Positions 4,847 through 11,968 of a stretch of 21,900 nt of DNA are shown piece by piece. Source of the DNA: a virus; IMG/VR virus record IMGVR_UViG_3300032235_000595, positions 1 to 21,900 of that record; one strand, given 5' to 3'. Position 1 is the first letter of the stretch. Every line of letters starts with the position of its first letter. A program made the position numbers and the translations under genes. Under the pieces are notes generated by a model. The model saw only the letters and a list, made by a program, of their open reading frames with translations. It did no database searches and was not told the DNA's origin.

Positions 4847-5521
4847 TTACTTACGCTGTCCGAAAAGACTTAGTAAGTGAATAAACAAGTTGATGAAGTC
4901 CAGGTAAAGCGACATTGCTCCATAAACTTCCACAGCAGGACTATTGCTAGTTGCCAGCTGTTCCTTGATCTTTTGTGTGTCGTAGGCTGTTAAGCCCAGG
5001 AAAATCAACACTGCGGCAGCACTTACTAGCATAGCTAACACGGAACTTCCGATGAACAAGTTAATCAAACTCACAACAATAATTGCAATTAGACCAACAA
5101 GCAAGAAACTGCCCCAACTATCCAAACTCTTTTGTGTGGTATATCCATACAAAGTCATAGTTAGGAATAGAACAGCAGCACCCATGAACGCTTGGACAAT
5201 ACTAACTGCGGTATATGCTGCAATCATTGCAGACATACTAAGTCCCATTAGCGAAGCAAACGCAAGTAGTGTTACCAGCATTCCTGCTCTACCGATTCCG
5301 GAATTAAACAGCACGGGAACAAGGAAGATGAATGCCAGTGGTGACAACAGTGTTACCCAAGCCATAGCACCTGTAAAAAAGAATGCCATCAGTGCAGGTG
5401 TAACTGACACATACCAAGCAGTACCCATACTAGCCATTACAGCTAGGAACATATATTGATACACTCGAGTCATTGCTTGGTTAACATCACTGACTGTGCG
5501 CATCGTTGTTTGTGCAAACAT
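4847..5521 (-). CDS. Bax inhibitor-1/YccA-family membrane protein
   Basis: A 224-residue protein with about seven hydrophobic segments and the signature C-terminal part of the family: GLTAYDTQKIKEQL, then GAMSLYLDFINLFIHLLSLFG. Bacterial relatives such as YccA and YbhL act in the inner membrane; YccA modulates FtsH proteolysis, and eukaryotic relatives regulate cell death and calcium leak. GGAG precedes ATG at 5521 by 8 bases. The gene follows the tmRNA coding piece closely, has no separate promoter that I can see, and ends in a strong terminator, so it is likely the last gene of the tmRNA transcript. A role in delaying host membrane stress is inference. Confidence 0.92.
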   Translation of the reverse strand: MFAQTTMRTVSDVNQAMTRVYQYMFLAVMASMGTAWYVSVTPALMAFFFTGAMAWVTLLSPLAFIFLVPVLFNSGIGRAGMLVTLLAFASLMGLSMSAMIAAYTAVSIVQAFMGAAVLFLTMTLYGYTTQKSLDSWGSFLLVGLIAIIVVSLINLFIGSSVLAMLVSAAAVLIFLGLTAYDTQKIKEQLATSNSPAVEVYGAMSLYLDFINLFIHLLSLFGQRK

Positions 5522-5540
5522 TTAAAATCTCCAAAAAGAG

Positions 5541-5709
5541 TTAAGTGGCCCGTTCTGTTGCAAGGTGGGCCAGTCCCCGTTAGATTATGCTGCTAGAGCA
5601 AGATCCACATTGTTGTCATTAGCTGCGACATTTACAGTTTTGGCTTATATGCGGCCAACCAATCAGTCTACTCTCACCTTTGCCTTGCAGTCGATCCTAT
5701 GTCAGGCCC
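5541..5709 (-). ncRNA. ssrA: tmRNA, coding piece of a permuted two-piece ssrA
   Basis: The minus-strand RNA starts GGGCCTG at 5709-5703 and pairs fully with CAGGTCC of the acceptor piece (6005-6015), including a G3-U70 pair, the alanine identity mark. Then follow the D-loop analogue GGATCGAC, a pseudoknot-1 helix TTGGC/GCCAA, and the resume codon after AAATGTC. The tag frame (5626 to 5585) reads AANDNNVDLALAA then TAA, ending in the usual proteolysis signal. After the tag a TGGCCC/GGGCCA hairpin (5546-5572) follows; the 3' end near 5541 is an estimate. tmRNA rescues stalled ribosomes by adding the tag. No smpB gene is visible in the window, so host SmpB would be needed. Confidence 0.93.
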
Positions 5710-5723
5710 ATCATAAAGAAACA

Positions 5724-5990
5724 TTATTTCCAACGAACAGTTTGATTTAACGTTCGTTCTCTAAGAGTAACTTGTCTTTTTTCCTTGGCGGACAACGGCT
5801 TTTGCATTTTTTCTTTCTTAGCTGGCTTAACCTTTTCAGGACTTTTCCATTCTAAAAAAGTTTTTGTATGCTGTTGCCCAGAATCAAGATACTCTTTGTA
5901 TAACTTTTTATTTCGGTTAGCATGAAATTCCTGGCTAGCCTGTTTCGCTGCCGAAACTTCTTTCGAAGTTTTATTATTCATACCGCCCAT
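5724..5990 (-). CDS. small basic protein encoded between the two tmRNA pieces
   Basis: An 88-residue ORF starting MGGMNNKTSKEV at 5990 (an internal ATG at 5981 is an alternative), with AAGGA 8 bases before the start. An in-frame extension to 6047 is rejected because it would run through the tmRNA acceptor piece. The protein is highly charged and lysine-rich (KSPEKVKPAKKEKMQK, SAKEKRQVTLRERT), has no membrane segment and no recognised domain; it could bind nucleic acid. Its start lies 14 bases after the acceptor CCA and its stop 14 bases before the coding piece, so it fills the segment normally cut out as a short spacer. Confidence 0.8.
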   Translation of the reverse strand: MGGMNNKTSKEVSAAKQASQEFHANRNKKLYKEYLDSGQQHTKTFLEWKSPEKVKPAKKEKMQKPLSAKEKRQVTLRERTLNQTVRWK

Positions 5991-6004
5991 ACTATGTTTC
6001 CTTA

Positions 6005-6093
6005 TGGTGGACCTGCCGGGTACCGCCCCCGGGTCCTGCACAAACATCAGATTGTATCAACAACTGATCCTTTTATAGGGTTTCCCCTAAAAC
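6005..6093 (-). ncRNA. ssrA: tmRNA, acceptor piece of a permuted two-piece ssrA
   Basis: The minus-strand RNA ends CAGGTCC-A-CCA at 6005. Before it comes a T arm, CCGGG-GGCGGTA-CCCGG, with the non-canonical loop I associate with alphaproteobacterial two-piece tmRNAs. TTTG plus TGCAG can pair with CTGCA plus CAAA of the coding piece, giving helix P2. Further upstream are hairpins ATCAG-TTGT/ACAA-CTGAT and GGG-GAAA-CCC flanked by T and A runs. The 5' end near 6093, directly after the stop of the gene at 6095, is estimated. In the permuted layout this piece precedes the coding piece and is separated from it by processing. Confidence 0.9.
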
Positions 6094-6094
6094 T

Positions 6095-6418
6095 TTATCG
6101 AGTGTAGCAACGACGCTCGTAATAACGATTACCGTAATAATCGTAATTTACGATATCCTCACACACTTGAACTCTTTCACGTCTTTGGTTATTACTATTT
6201 GCAATAGCGGTACCTAAAATTAAAGCGCCGATACCAATAGCAATAGCTTCTTCCGTGTTAACACCATTTCGATCTCTGCGATAATTATCGTTACGACGAT
6301 GGTCGTGCCGATGATTTTCGTATCCTCGATATCCGTGTCGATGATTATCATGTGCCATAGCAGCGGTGCTACTAAGCAGCATCGAAGTAATAGCAATGGT
6401 AGACAATAGTTTTTTCAT
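6095..6418 (-). CDS. exported His/Arg/Tyr-rich protein with glycine-zipper segment
   Basis: A 107-residue protein with a signal peptide (MKKLLSTIAITSMLLSSTAAMA, cleavage near residue 22), then a stretch dense in His, Arg, Asn and Tyr (HDNHRHGYRGYENHRHDHR). Next comes a hydrophobic small-residue segment GIGALILGTAIANSNN like a glycine zipper, and two cysteines near the C-terminus (VCEDI, RRCYTR) that may pair. Periplasmic or outer-membrane placement is likely; metal binding by the His-rich part is possible. AGGAG precedes ATG by about 6 bases. It has a near-consensus promoter at 6450-6478 and ends directly before the tmRNA acceptor piece, so the two may share a transcript. No named family is certain. 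Confidence 0.8.
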   Translation of the reverse strand: MKKLLSTIAITSMLLSSTAAMAHDNHRHGYRGYENHRHDHRRNDNYRRDRNGVNTEEAIAIGIGALILGTAIANSNNQRRERVQVCEDIVNYDYYGNRYYERRCYTR

Positions 6419-6449
6419 ATCATTCTCCTACACTTTTACTTATCTGCAG

Positions 6450-6478
6450 AGTATATAAGGGTTATAAAAACGTGTCAA
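6450..6478 (-). promoter_or_regulatory. sigma-70 promoter for the exported protein and tmRNA region
   Basis: On the minus strand TTGACA (6473-6478), 17 bases, TATACT (6450-6455). The -35 box includes the TGA stop codon of the Nudix gene. Confidence 0.83.
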
Positions 6479-6996
6479 GAACGATATTCTCCATTAAACC
6501 ACTTTTCTGCAACGTGGGTGTGAATTGGGAAACAAAGTTCACGTTCGTTGTATGACCAAAGAACATCTAGCGCATAGTTTTCAGCACATGGCTTGCCCTG
6601 TGTCTGGAATTCTGTTAGCGAAATTTCTTCACTCATTACAACAGAAATAATCATATTGCCGTAGGCATTTAATTGACTATGAACAATCTTACCATCACCT
6701 CTAGCTTCGAGGCCAGTTTCTTCACGAAACTCACGACGTGCAGCAGAGATCAAACATGCGTCATGCATATCAACATAGCCGCCGACAAATGCCCAACCAC
6801 CTTTTGCTGGCTCAATTGCTCGTTGCGCAATTGCTAGACCAATGCCGTTGGTAACTGGATCGTAGATGGGTTGCAATACGTTTACAACAGGAATTGGATT
6901 TTTCCATGTGAATCGATCACAGGGCTCACAATGGCGTGGCCATTCTAAGGACTTATATACTGTACCGCAGTCGGTGCAAAAGGCTTGTTTTGTCAT
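6475..6996 (-). CDS. Nudix hydrolase with N-terminal zinc ribbon
   Basis: A 173-residue protein beginning MTKQAFCTDCG at 6996. A GTG start at 7023 is rejected because it lies upstream of the predicted -10 box. The N-terminus carries two CxxC pairs (CTDC, CEPC), a zinc ribbon as in NudC-like and ADP-ribose-type Nudix proteins. The Nudix box is seen as GGYVDMHDACLISAA followed by RREFREETGL; the catalytic REFREE core is intact, but the first Glu is replaced or shifted by one extra residue. The substrate, some nucleoside diphosphate linked to another group, cannot be named. The promoter leaves only about six bases before ATG, suggesting a leaderless or nearly leaderless message. Confidence 0.88.
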   Translation of the reverse strand: MTKQAFCTDCGTVYKSLEWPRHCEPCDRFTWKNPIPVVNVLQPIYDPVTNGIGLAIAQRAIEPAKGGWAFVGGYVDMHDACLISAARREFREETGLEARGDGKIVHSQLNAYGNMIISVVMSEEISLTEFQTQGKPCAENYALDVLWSYNERELCFPIHTHVAEKWFNGEYRS

Positions 6997-7002
6997 TTTC
7001 GT

Positions 7003-7031
7003 AGAATATACTAAAAATGTCACAAAGTCAA
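7003..7031 (-). promoter_or_regulatory. sigma-70 type promoter for the Nudix gene
   Basis: On the minus strand TTGACT (7026-7031), 17 bases, TATTCT (7003-7008); TATATT at 7005-7010 with a 15-base spacer is an alternative. It begins one base after the cyclase stop codon. Confidence 0.65.
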
Positions 7032-7032
7032 G

Positions 7033-9105
7033 TTACTTAGTAGTTGCGCGGAAAATTCCATCAAAGTTTTTTGGAGCAGGATGACTTTTCATGCGCTCGA
7101 CCATCATTGCGTAATAGCCTTCGAGTTCACCTTTCCATAGTGGACCCATTTCGTGAGCCATTGCTATAGCTCTATCCCAACGGCCTGCACGATAATGATC
7201 TAAGAATCTATTGTGTGCTCTTTCCGCTGCTCGGTCTTTCTTTTCAACTACGGTATAAATGTTAACTGGTTCAGTTTTTCCTTTGACTGCAAGATAGTCA
7301 AGTTCTATTACTTGATATACATCCCTAACCAAGTCCGCTGTCCTAGGCCCGATGATGAGTTTAACTCCATAAGGCTTGGATTGACCTTCGAGACGACTAG
7401 CCAAATTAACGCCGTCGCCCAAGCAAGTATAATCGAAACGCTGATCACTACCCATATTGCCAACAACCACATGGGCAGTGTTAATACCAAGGCCCATACC
7501 AAAAGCTGGGATCCCTTCTTTTGTAATTTCTTCATTGAATTCCTTTAAATCGTTGAGCATTTTAAATGCGGTCTTAACTGCATCAAGTGCATGTTTTTCG
7601 TTGTTGAGTGGTGCATTCCAAAAGGCCATTTGTGCATCACCAATGTATTTGTCTAATGTACCTCGGTTTTCAAGAATCGATCTAGTCATCACAGTCATAT
7701 AACGATTCATAATTGTAGTTAGCCCTTGCACATCTCGTCCGTAATGTTCCGAGATTGTAGTAAACCCGCGAACGTCAGTGAACATTATTGACAGTTCTTG
7801 CTCAGTTCCTCCAAGATGCAATAGTTCAGGTTGACGCTGTAATTGTGCAACCAAGTCTGGACTTAGATAGGTTCCAAATTGCTTTTTAATTTGCTGCTTT
7901 TGTAGGAATTCTGCAATATACTTAACAGAGTAAATGTGCATATAAATAATTATTGCTGCAATTACGTTAAATGTTATATCAAACAAGATCTTGTTGTTGG
8001 CAAATAGATATACTGGAGAATAAATGTATCCAGCTAAAAGCAAACTGATCCAGATTATAGAGTAACGAACATTTGATAAGATAATAATTGCCAAGGAGAG
8101 TAGTGCAAATGCAACAAGATCTACCAACGACACCCAGTTCGGAATCGCCACAGAATCCCCGTCAATCAAAGTCTGAAGAAGGCTGGCCTGAACCTGAAGC
8201 GGCATTTTCTCGCCCGACGCAGTCGCTAAGGGATTTGCAATACCATCAGCCGTTGGACCCAGCACCACAATTTTACCTGTCAAATCAGGCAAAGCCGTGT
8301 CACCTATTTCGAATGACTCAAATTGATAGTTCGGATTCATAAACACACGGCCGTATTCGTCTGTGTTAATTTTACCAAATTGGGGGATTCGTAATGCTTC
8401 GACGCCTGTTTGATTTATTTTTGCTTGGTATGAGGAGTCGCCAGCAGCAACCCTCAACATCTCAATCGGAAACGCAGGATAATACTCACCCTTCGAAACG
8501 GCCAACAACGGAACTCGACGAACAATACCGTCAGATTCAGGCAGTGTCGAAGTTATCCCGACGCCTGCGGCATTCTCTTGTAGAACCGAAATATTATCCA
8601 ATACGCAGGGATAATTCGGAAGAAAATCAGTAGGACTACCGTCGCCTATTACGGCGACGCCGGTTTTCCGGGTGTTGGTGTTATTACGTGTACATTCTTG
8701 ATTAACGGTTTGAGCGATAACAACAGGGTAGGTTTGGAACGCGGCGGCGAGCTGTGAGTCTTGGCCAAAGCGGTCGTGCTCTGGAAACATAACAGTAGTG
8801 CCGACAAGGCCAGCGTTGTGATTGTAAATGTCTTGGATAATTTCTGCATGAGTACCTCTTGGAAATGGCCATTGGCCGTATTTTTCAATTGCTTTTTCGC
8901 CAATGTTAGCCACTACTATATTACTAGATTTGACAGGTTTGTCAATCATTAAGTAGTCATAAAATTTTAATCTATTGGCTTCGACAAGATAAGGATCAGA
9001 TATTTTAACAGCTAATAAGACTGCCACAGTTAACAATGCCAACCAAGGTGAAAGTAAAATTCTTTTAATTGTTTTGTTTAACATTGATAATAGTCCCGCC
9101 GTCAT
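7033..9105 (-). CDS. CHASE2-domain class III adenylate cyclase
   Basis: A 690-residue membrane enzyme predicted to make cAMP from ATP. The order is an N-terminal membrane helix (about 20-38), an extracytoplasmic CHASE2 sensor domain (about 40-320), three membrane helices (about 325-395) and a cytoplasmic class III cyclase domain (about 430-630). The metal-binding Asp residues are seen in FTDVRGF (D444) and KYIGD (D490), and the transition-state Asn and Arg in GVNLASRLEG (N567, R571). K486 and the DYT near 558-560 favour ATP over GTP. ATG at 9105 overlaps the FecR gene by 41 bases; 9084 is an alternative start. It is the last gene of the curli-type unit. In bacteria FecR and CHASE2-cyclase genes are often neighbours. 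Confidence 0.93.
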   Translation of the reverse strand: MTAGLLSMLNKTIKRILLSPWLALLTVAVLLAVKISDPYLVEANRLKFYDYLMIDKPVKSSNIVVANIGEKAIEKYGQWPFPRGTHAEIIQDIYNHNAGLVGTTVMFPEHDRFGQDSQLAAAFQTYPVVIAQTVNQECTRNNTNTRKTGVAVIGDGSPTDFLPNYPCVLDNISVLQENAAGVGITSTLPESDGIVRRVPLLAVSKGEYYPAFPIEMLRVAAGDSSYQAKINQTGVEALRIPQFGKINTDEYGRVFMNPNYQFESFEIGDTALPDLTGKIVVLGPTADGIANPLATASGEKMPLQVQASLLQTLIDGDSVAIPNWVSLVDLVAFALLSLAIIILSNVRYSIIWISLLLAGYIYSPVYLFANNKILFDITFNVIAAIIIYMHIYSVKYIAEFLQKQQIKKQFGTYLSPDLVAQLQRQPELLHLGGTEQELSIMFTDVRGFTTISEHYGRDVQGLTTIMNRYMTVMTRSILENRGTLDKYIGDAQMAFWNAPLNNEKHALDAVKTAFKMLNDLKEFNEEITKEGIPAFGMGLGINTAHVVVGNMGSDQRFDYTCLGDGVNLASRLEGQSKPYGVKLIIGPRTADLVRDVYQVIELDYLAVKGKTEPVNIYTVVEKKDRAAERAHNRFLDHYRAGRWDRAIAMAHEMGPLWKGELEGYYAMMVERMKSHPAPKNFDGIFRATTK

Positions 9106-10132
9106 TTACTTGAAGGTCAAAGATTCTATTACCGACGTCTATTTTTAAATTACTGCCTCGTTCTTTATCAACAGCAATATCAAATGTTGTGCCGACATTT
9201 CGAATAAATCTGACCTTATCTTGTTCAATGATTGTATTTATTTGAGTAAGTTCGTTAAGGCCAAATGTAGTTCCTGTAATCTTTATTCCATCCTTGGTGT
9301 CGGCAAGCTCTCCACTATTAAGCAGTGCATCTTCAAGGAAATTATTATTGATAGAAAGAACATCAATTGCAGAATCAGCTAAATCGCGTTCCTCAAGATC
9401 ATCGTTCTTCAAATAGTCTATGTCTAATTCGGAAAGATCTAATATATTGGATTTTGTACCAATTGCTTCGTCTTCATCTTCACGAATCGTCGGAGGACTA
9501 ACAATTAGCATGTTGTCAATCATGTCTAAAGTAAGATTCAGTGTAACAGGTTTACTAGGAGCAGAGTCGTAGGTTGATACTACAGTTGCTTGAAAAGCAC
9601 GAGTTAAAATTACGGTGCCACCTGCATTACTTACGGTGATCTCTCCTACTGTGCCGTCTTCTTCAGGCAAGAGAATAACCAAGCTCTTACCAAAGTCATC
9701 TACTGTAGAAGTAAAATCAGTGCCACGAACTGCAATAGTTGCAGTAGGTGTTCTTAAGTTAATGTTGGGTTTGGCGATGCCCTTGCCTGTGGCAAAGCGA
9801 ACAGTGCCACTGGCAAACTTTAATGCCATTCTTGATGTAGAGGGTTTGCCACTATAAACAAAGTCGTCAATTACAAGTTTAGAATGCTCAGTTACTTTGA
9901 CTGTGGTTTGATCCACAAACTTTATTTCTAACCGTCCATTGCCTGTTTGTACCCTATCCATTTTTTGAATAGGAAGTTGAGGCCGTGCGCTGACTGTTGT
10001 AGTCCTGCGTACGACCTCACCATTTCCTCGTTGTTGATTAATGGTTCCTATATTAGCAAGCGCCGGCGTTGCACTGATTAATAACAACAGTGCTACCATT
10101 ACTTTGCGAAGTGATTGAAATTGCGTCAACAT
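9065..10132 (-). CDS. exported FecR-domain protein
   Basis: A 355-residue protein with a signal peptide (hydrophobic MVALLLLISATPALA, cleavage after ALA near 26). A FecR domain then spans roughly 35-165: RTTTVSARPQLPIQKMDRVQTGNGRLEIKF in pattern, then SGTVRFATG and TPTATIAVRGTDF, the last being the family's hallmark. The C-terminal half is acidic and unassigned. FecR domains act in the periplasm in signalling or anchoring. ATG at 10132 overlaps the curlin gene by 80 bases; ATG at 10099 would cut this to 47 but shorten the signal peptide. It may pass a periplasmic signal to the CHASE2 cyclase encoded next; that link is inference. Confidence 0.9.
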   Translation of the reverse strand: MLTQFQSLRKVMVALLLLISATPALANIGTINQQRGNGEVVRRTTTVSARPQLPIQKMDRVQTGNGRLEIKFVDQTTVKVTEHSKLVIDDFVYSGKPSTSRMALKFASGTVRFATGKGIAKPNINLRTPTATIAVRGTDFTSTVDDFGKSLVILLPEEDGTVGEITVSNAGGTVILTRAFQATVVSTYDSAPSKPVTLNLTLDMIDNMLIVSPPTIREDEDEAIGTKSNILDLSELDIDYLKNDDLEERDLADSAIDVLSINNNFLEDALLNSGELADTKDGIKITGTTFGLNELTQINTIIEQDKVRFIRNVGTTFDIAVDKERGSNLKIDVGNRIFDLQVNDGGTIINVKQNN

Positions 10133-10748
10133 TTAATGTGCTCGTTTGATTAACAGTAAAGTTATTAGTATTACCAGTTAGTGTCATATTAATATTCTTG
10201 TTTGGATTTCCATTCTGAAGAACATTAACGTTGTTACCGCTTCCAGTAATAGCAGTGGTGTTCACTGTGTCGTCTGCATTGACCACTGAAGTGTAGTTGT
10301 TTTGATCACCGAGTATTGTGATGTTCTGTGCAGCACCAGTAGATGATGCAACATTACCTTGTGTTAAGTTAACAGTGTTAGAACTTCCGGTAACTGCCAA
10401 AGTTGTGCTGGATCCTGCAACGCTGCCGGCACTACCAAGATCAAAGTTAACAGTATTGTTATCACCTGTGTTAGTAAGATCAATATTAATGTTATCTGCA
10501 TCCACGATAGAACCCTGTATTGAGTTGCTGCCGCCGGATTGAGTAACATCAACTGTTTGGTTGTTTCCCTGTAATTGAAAACGATCGTTTTCCGTACCAA
10601 CCGTATTTGATTGGCCGCGCTGTGTTATGTTAATTGTACTACTATCACCAACTTGATCAATATAGATTGAGTTAGTAGTTGATTGTGCCATTGCCAATGA
10701 AGAAGCCATCAGCGACATAATCAAAGTGTATTTTGCTATGTGTCTCAT
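10053..10748 (-). CDS. curlin-repeat fibre subunit (CsgA/CsgB-like)
   Basis: A 231-residue exported protein (signal peptide ending AMA near residue 21) made of repeats rich in Asn, Gln, Ser, Thr and Gly, such as INITQRGQSNTV, VDVTQSGGSNSI, VNLTQGN and VNVLQNGNPN. These match the curlin pattern of alternating Asn/Gln positions that stack into amyloid, though less regular than in E. coli CsgA. Two cysteines stand at the very end (NQCNAGAC), unusual for curlin. GGAGG lies 12 bases before the start, three bases after csgG ends. The product is predicted to be secreted through CsgG and to form or seed an extracellular fibre; whether it is major subunit or nucleator cannot be told. Confidence 0.88.
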   Translation of the reverse strand: MRHIAKYTLIMSLMASSLAMAQSTTNSIYIDQVGDSSTINITQRGQSNTVGTENDRFQLQGNNQTVDVTQSGGSNSIQGSIVDADNINIDLTNTGDNNTVNFDLGSAGSVAGSSTTLAVTGSSNTVNLTQGNVASSTGAAQNITILGDQNNYTSVVNADDTVNTTAITGSGNNVNVLQNGNPNKNINMTLTGNTNNFTVNQTSTLNVDAISITSQSNGSTVVINQCNAGAC

Positions 10749-10751
10749 TTG

Positions 10752-11525
10752 TCATTTATACCTCCATAATTCTCTGTCTATGCCTTGCTTAATTAACTGA
10801 ACTACTGCTGCTTCAATGGTCATTTTTACTGCCTTTGTTACAACTTCGTTTTCAGTCATTCCTGCTTCTGCTTCGACTAATTTTGTTCCTAGGTCAACAA
10901 ACTTAAAGACATTGATACTTTGCCCAACTGACAGTATAGTTTTTGAAACTTGTACATTCAATAAGACTTCGCCTGTTTCTGTAGAAACTGCTCGCAGGGC
11001 CACTACAACGGTGTCCTTGCGATATTGACGGTCTGCACCAATTCCTAAGTACCTTGCTCCAACGCCGCCGGTTAACGTGTTCGAGTCGTAGCCAATAATT
11101 CCACCTTGCAGAATTAATCCTGCAAACAACATGGGTTTTAATTTATTGGCATCTTCGCCCATGTATTCTTCTCGAGTCTGTCTAACAATTTGCCGTTCTT
11201 TAGCCAAGTCGTCGACTCTGTTACGCTCAACAACAGTAAACCAACTGCCGTTGCCTGCGTTCTTTAATGCATCGATCAATAATGTTGTACCGCCCTGTGT
11301 AACTGCATTGGAAAAACTAGCAGTAGCACCCGAGTCTTTACGCTGACCAGTTAGATCCGGAAAATCGTAGACTGTGACCACGGGTTTTTGCGCTGGTGCT
11401 GGCAACATCTTTAACTCTGAATATGATTCCAATAATTTAGGTTCTTCAGGTGTGACCAAGGTGCCCTCGGGTAAGTGAGTGCAACCAGTTAATAAAAATA
11501 GTGCAAGAAGGATTGACTTTTTCAT
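10752..11525 (-). CDS. csgG: CsgG, curli secretion channel lipoprotein
   Basis: A 257-residue protein with lipobox LLTGC (Cys 15). Strong resemblance to E. coli CsgG runs through most of its length: LPAP near residue 42, VTVYDFPDLTGQRK, FSTAV-like FSNAVTQG, WFTVVERN, GGIIGYDSNTLTGGVGARY with LGIGADRQYRKD, then STETGEVL, SKTILS and GIDRELW. CsgG forms a nine-subunit outer-membrane channel for unfolded curlin, with two transmembrane beta hairpins per subunit, and both hairpin regions are visible. The start overlaps the csgF stop (TAATG). It is slightly shorter than the E. coli protein at the C-terminus. Identification is secure. Confidence 0.97.
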   Translation of the reverse strand: MKKSILLALFLLTGCTHLPEGTLVTPEEPKLLESYSELKMLPAPAQKPVVTVYDFPDLTGQRKDSGATASFSNAVTQGGTTLLIDALKNAGNGSWFTVVERNRVDDLAKERQIVRQTREEYMGEDANKLKPMLFAGLILQGGIIGYDSNTLTGGVGARYLGIGADRQYRKDTVVVALRAVSTETGEVLLNVQVSKTILSVGQSINVFKFVDLGTKLVEAEAGMTENEVVTKAVKMTIEAAVVQLIKQGIDRELWRYK

Positions 11526-11968
11526 TAGAATTTAAATTGTCCTATCGGTATTTCTATTACAGTTACATTGTTGTTTTCATCTGTAATTGTAAGTTTAACA
11601 GTGTTCAAAGTTTGTTCGTAGGCAATAGTATTACCATCCAAATCAAAAGACCCTGCACTGTCTCCATTGGCAAACAAATTCTGTGTCAGCTGTTGTGCTA
11701 ACTGTGAGTATATTCTCGATTGTAGGTTATTCATAAAGCGATTGAGAATTGAATTCTTTTCCTCAAGGGCTTTTGCTTTTAGGTCAGCTTCAATTTTATC
11801 TTGAATTTCCTTAACGCGAGATCTTTCTTGATTTTCAATAGTCAGCCATTGTGCGCCGGTGTTAACACCACTGAAGGAAGGATTTTTGAATTGAAAAACT
11901 ATTTCACTGGCGGCCGCTGGACTGCTTAGACTTAACAGTATCAGGCTCAGACTCAATATCTTTTTCAT
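11525..11968 (-). CDS. csgF: CsgF, curli assembly factor
   Basis: A 147-residue exported protein with a signal peptide ending AAA near residue 20. The mature start EIVFQFKNPSFSG corresponds to the E. coli CsgF segment TMTFQFRNPNFGG, the part that inserts into the CsgG pore. Conserved spacing continues with SRIYSQLAQQL, then a strand-rich end LKLTITD-like VKLTITDENNN and VIEIPIG. CsgF couples secretion of curlin to nucleation at the cell surface. A strong AGGAGG site lies 10 bases before ATG. It directly precedes csgG, as csgE-csgF-csgG do in Enterobacteria; no csgE is seen here. Confidence 0.93.
   Translation of the reverse strand: MKKILSLSLILLSLSSPAAASEIVFQFKNPSFSGVNTGAQWLTIENQERSRVKEIQDKIEADLKAKALEEKNSILNRFMNNLQSRIYSQLAQQLTQNLFANGDSAGSFDLDGNTIAYEQTLNTVKLTITDENNNVTVIEIPIGQFKF

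Noticed and set aside
5565-5750. Plus-strand ORF of 61 codons
   Set aside because: It lies antisense to the tmRNA coding piece, which accounts for the sequence fully by pairing and tag peptide.
5991-6047. In-frame N-terminal extension of the ORF between the tmRNA pieces
   Set aside because: It would be translated through the T arm and CCA end of the acceptor piece; ATG at 5990 has a proper ribosome site.
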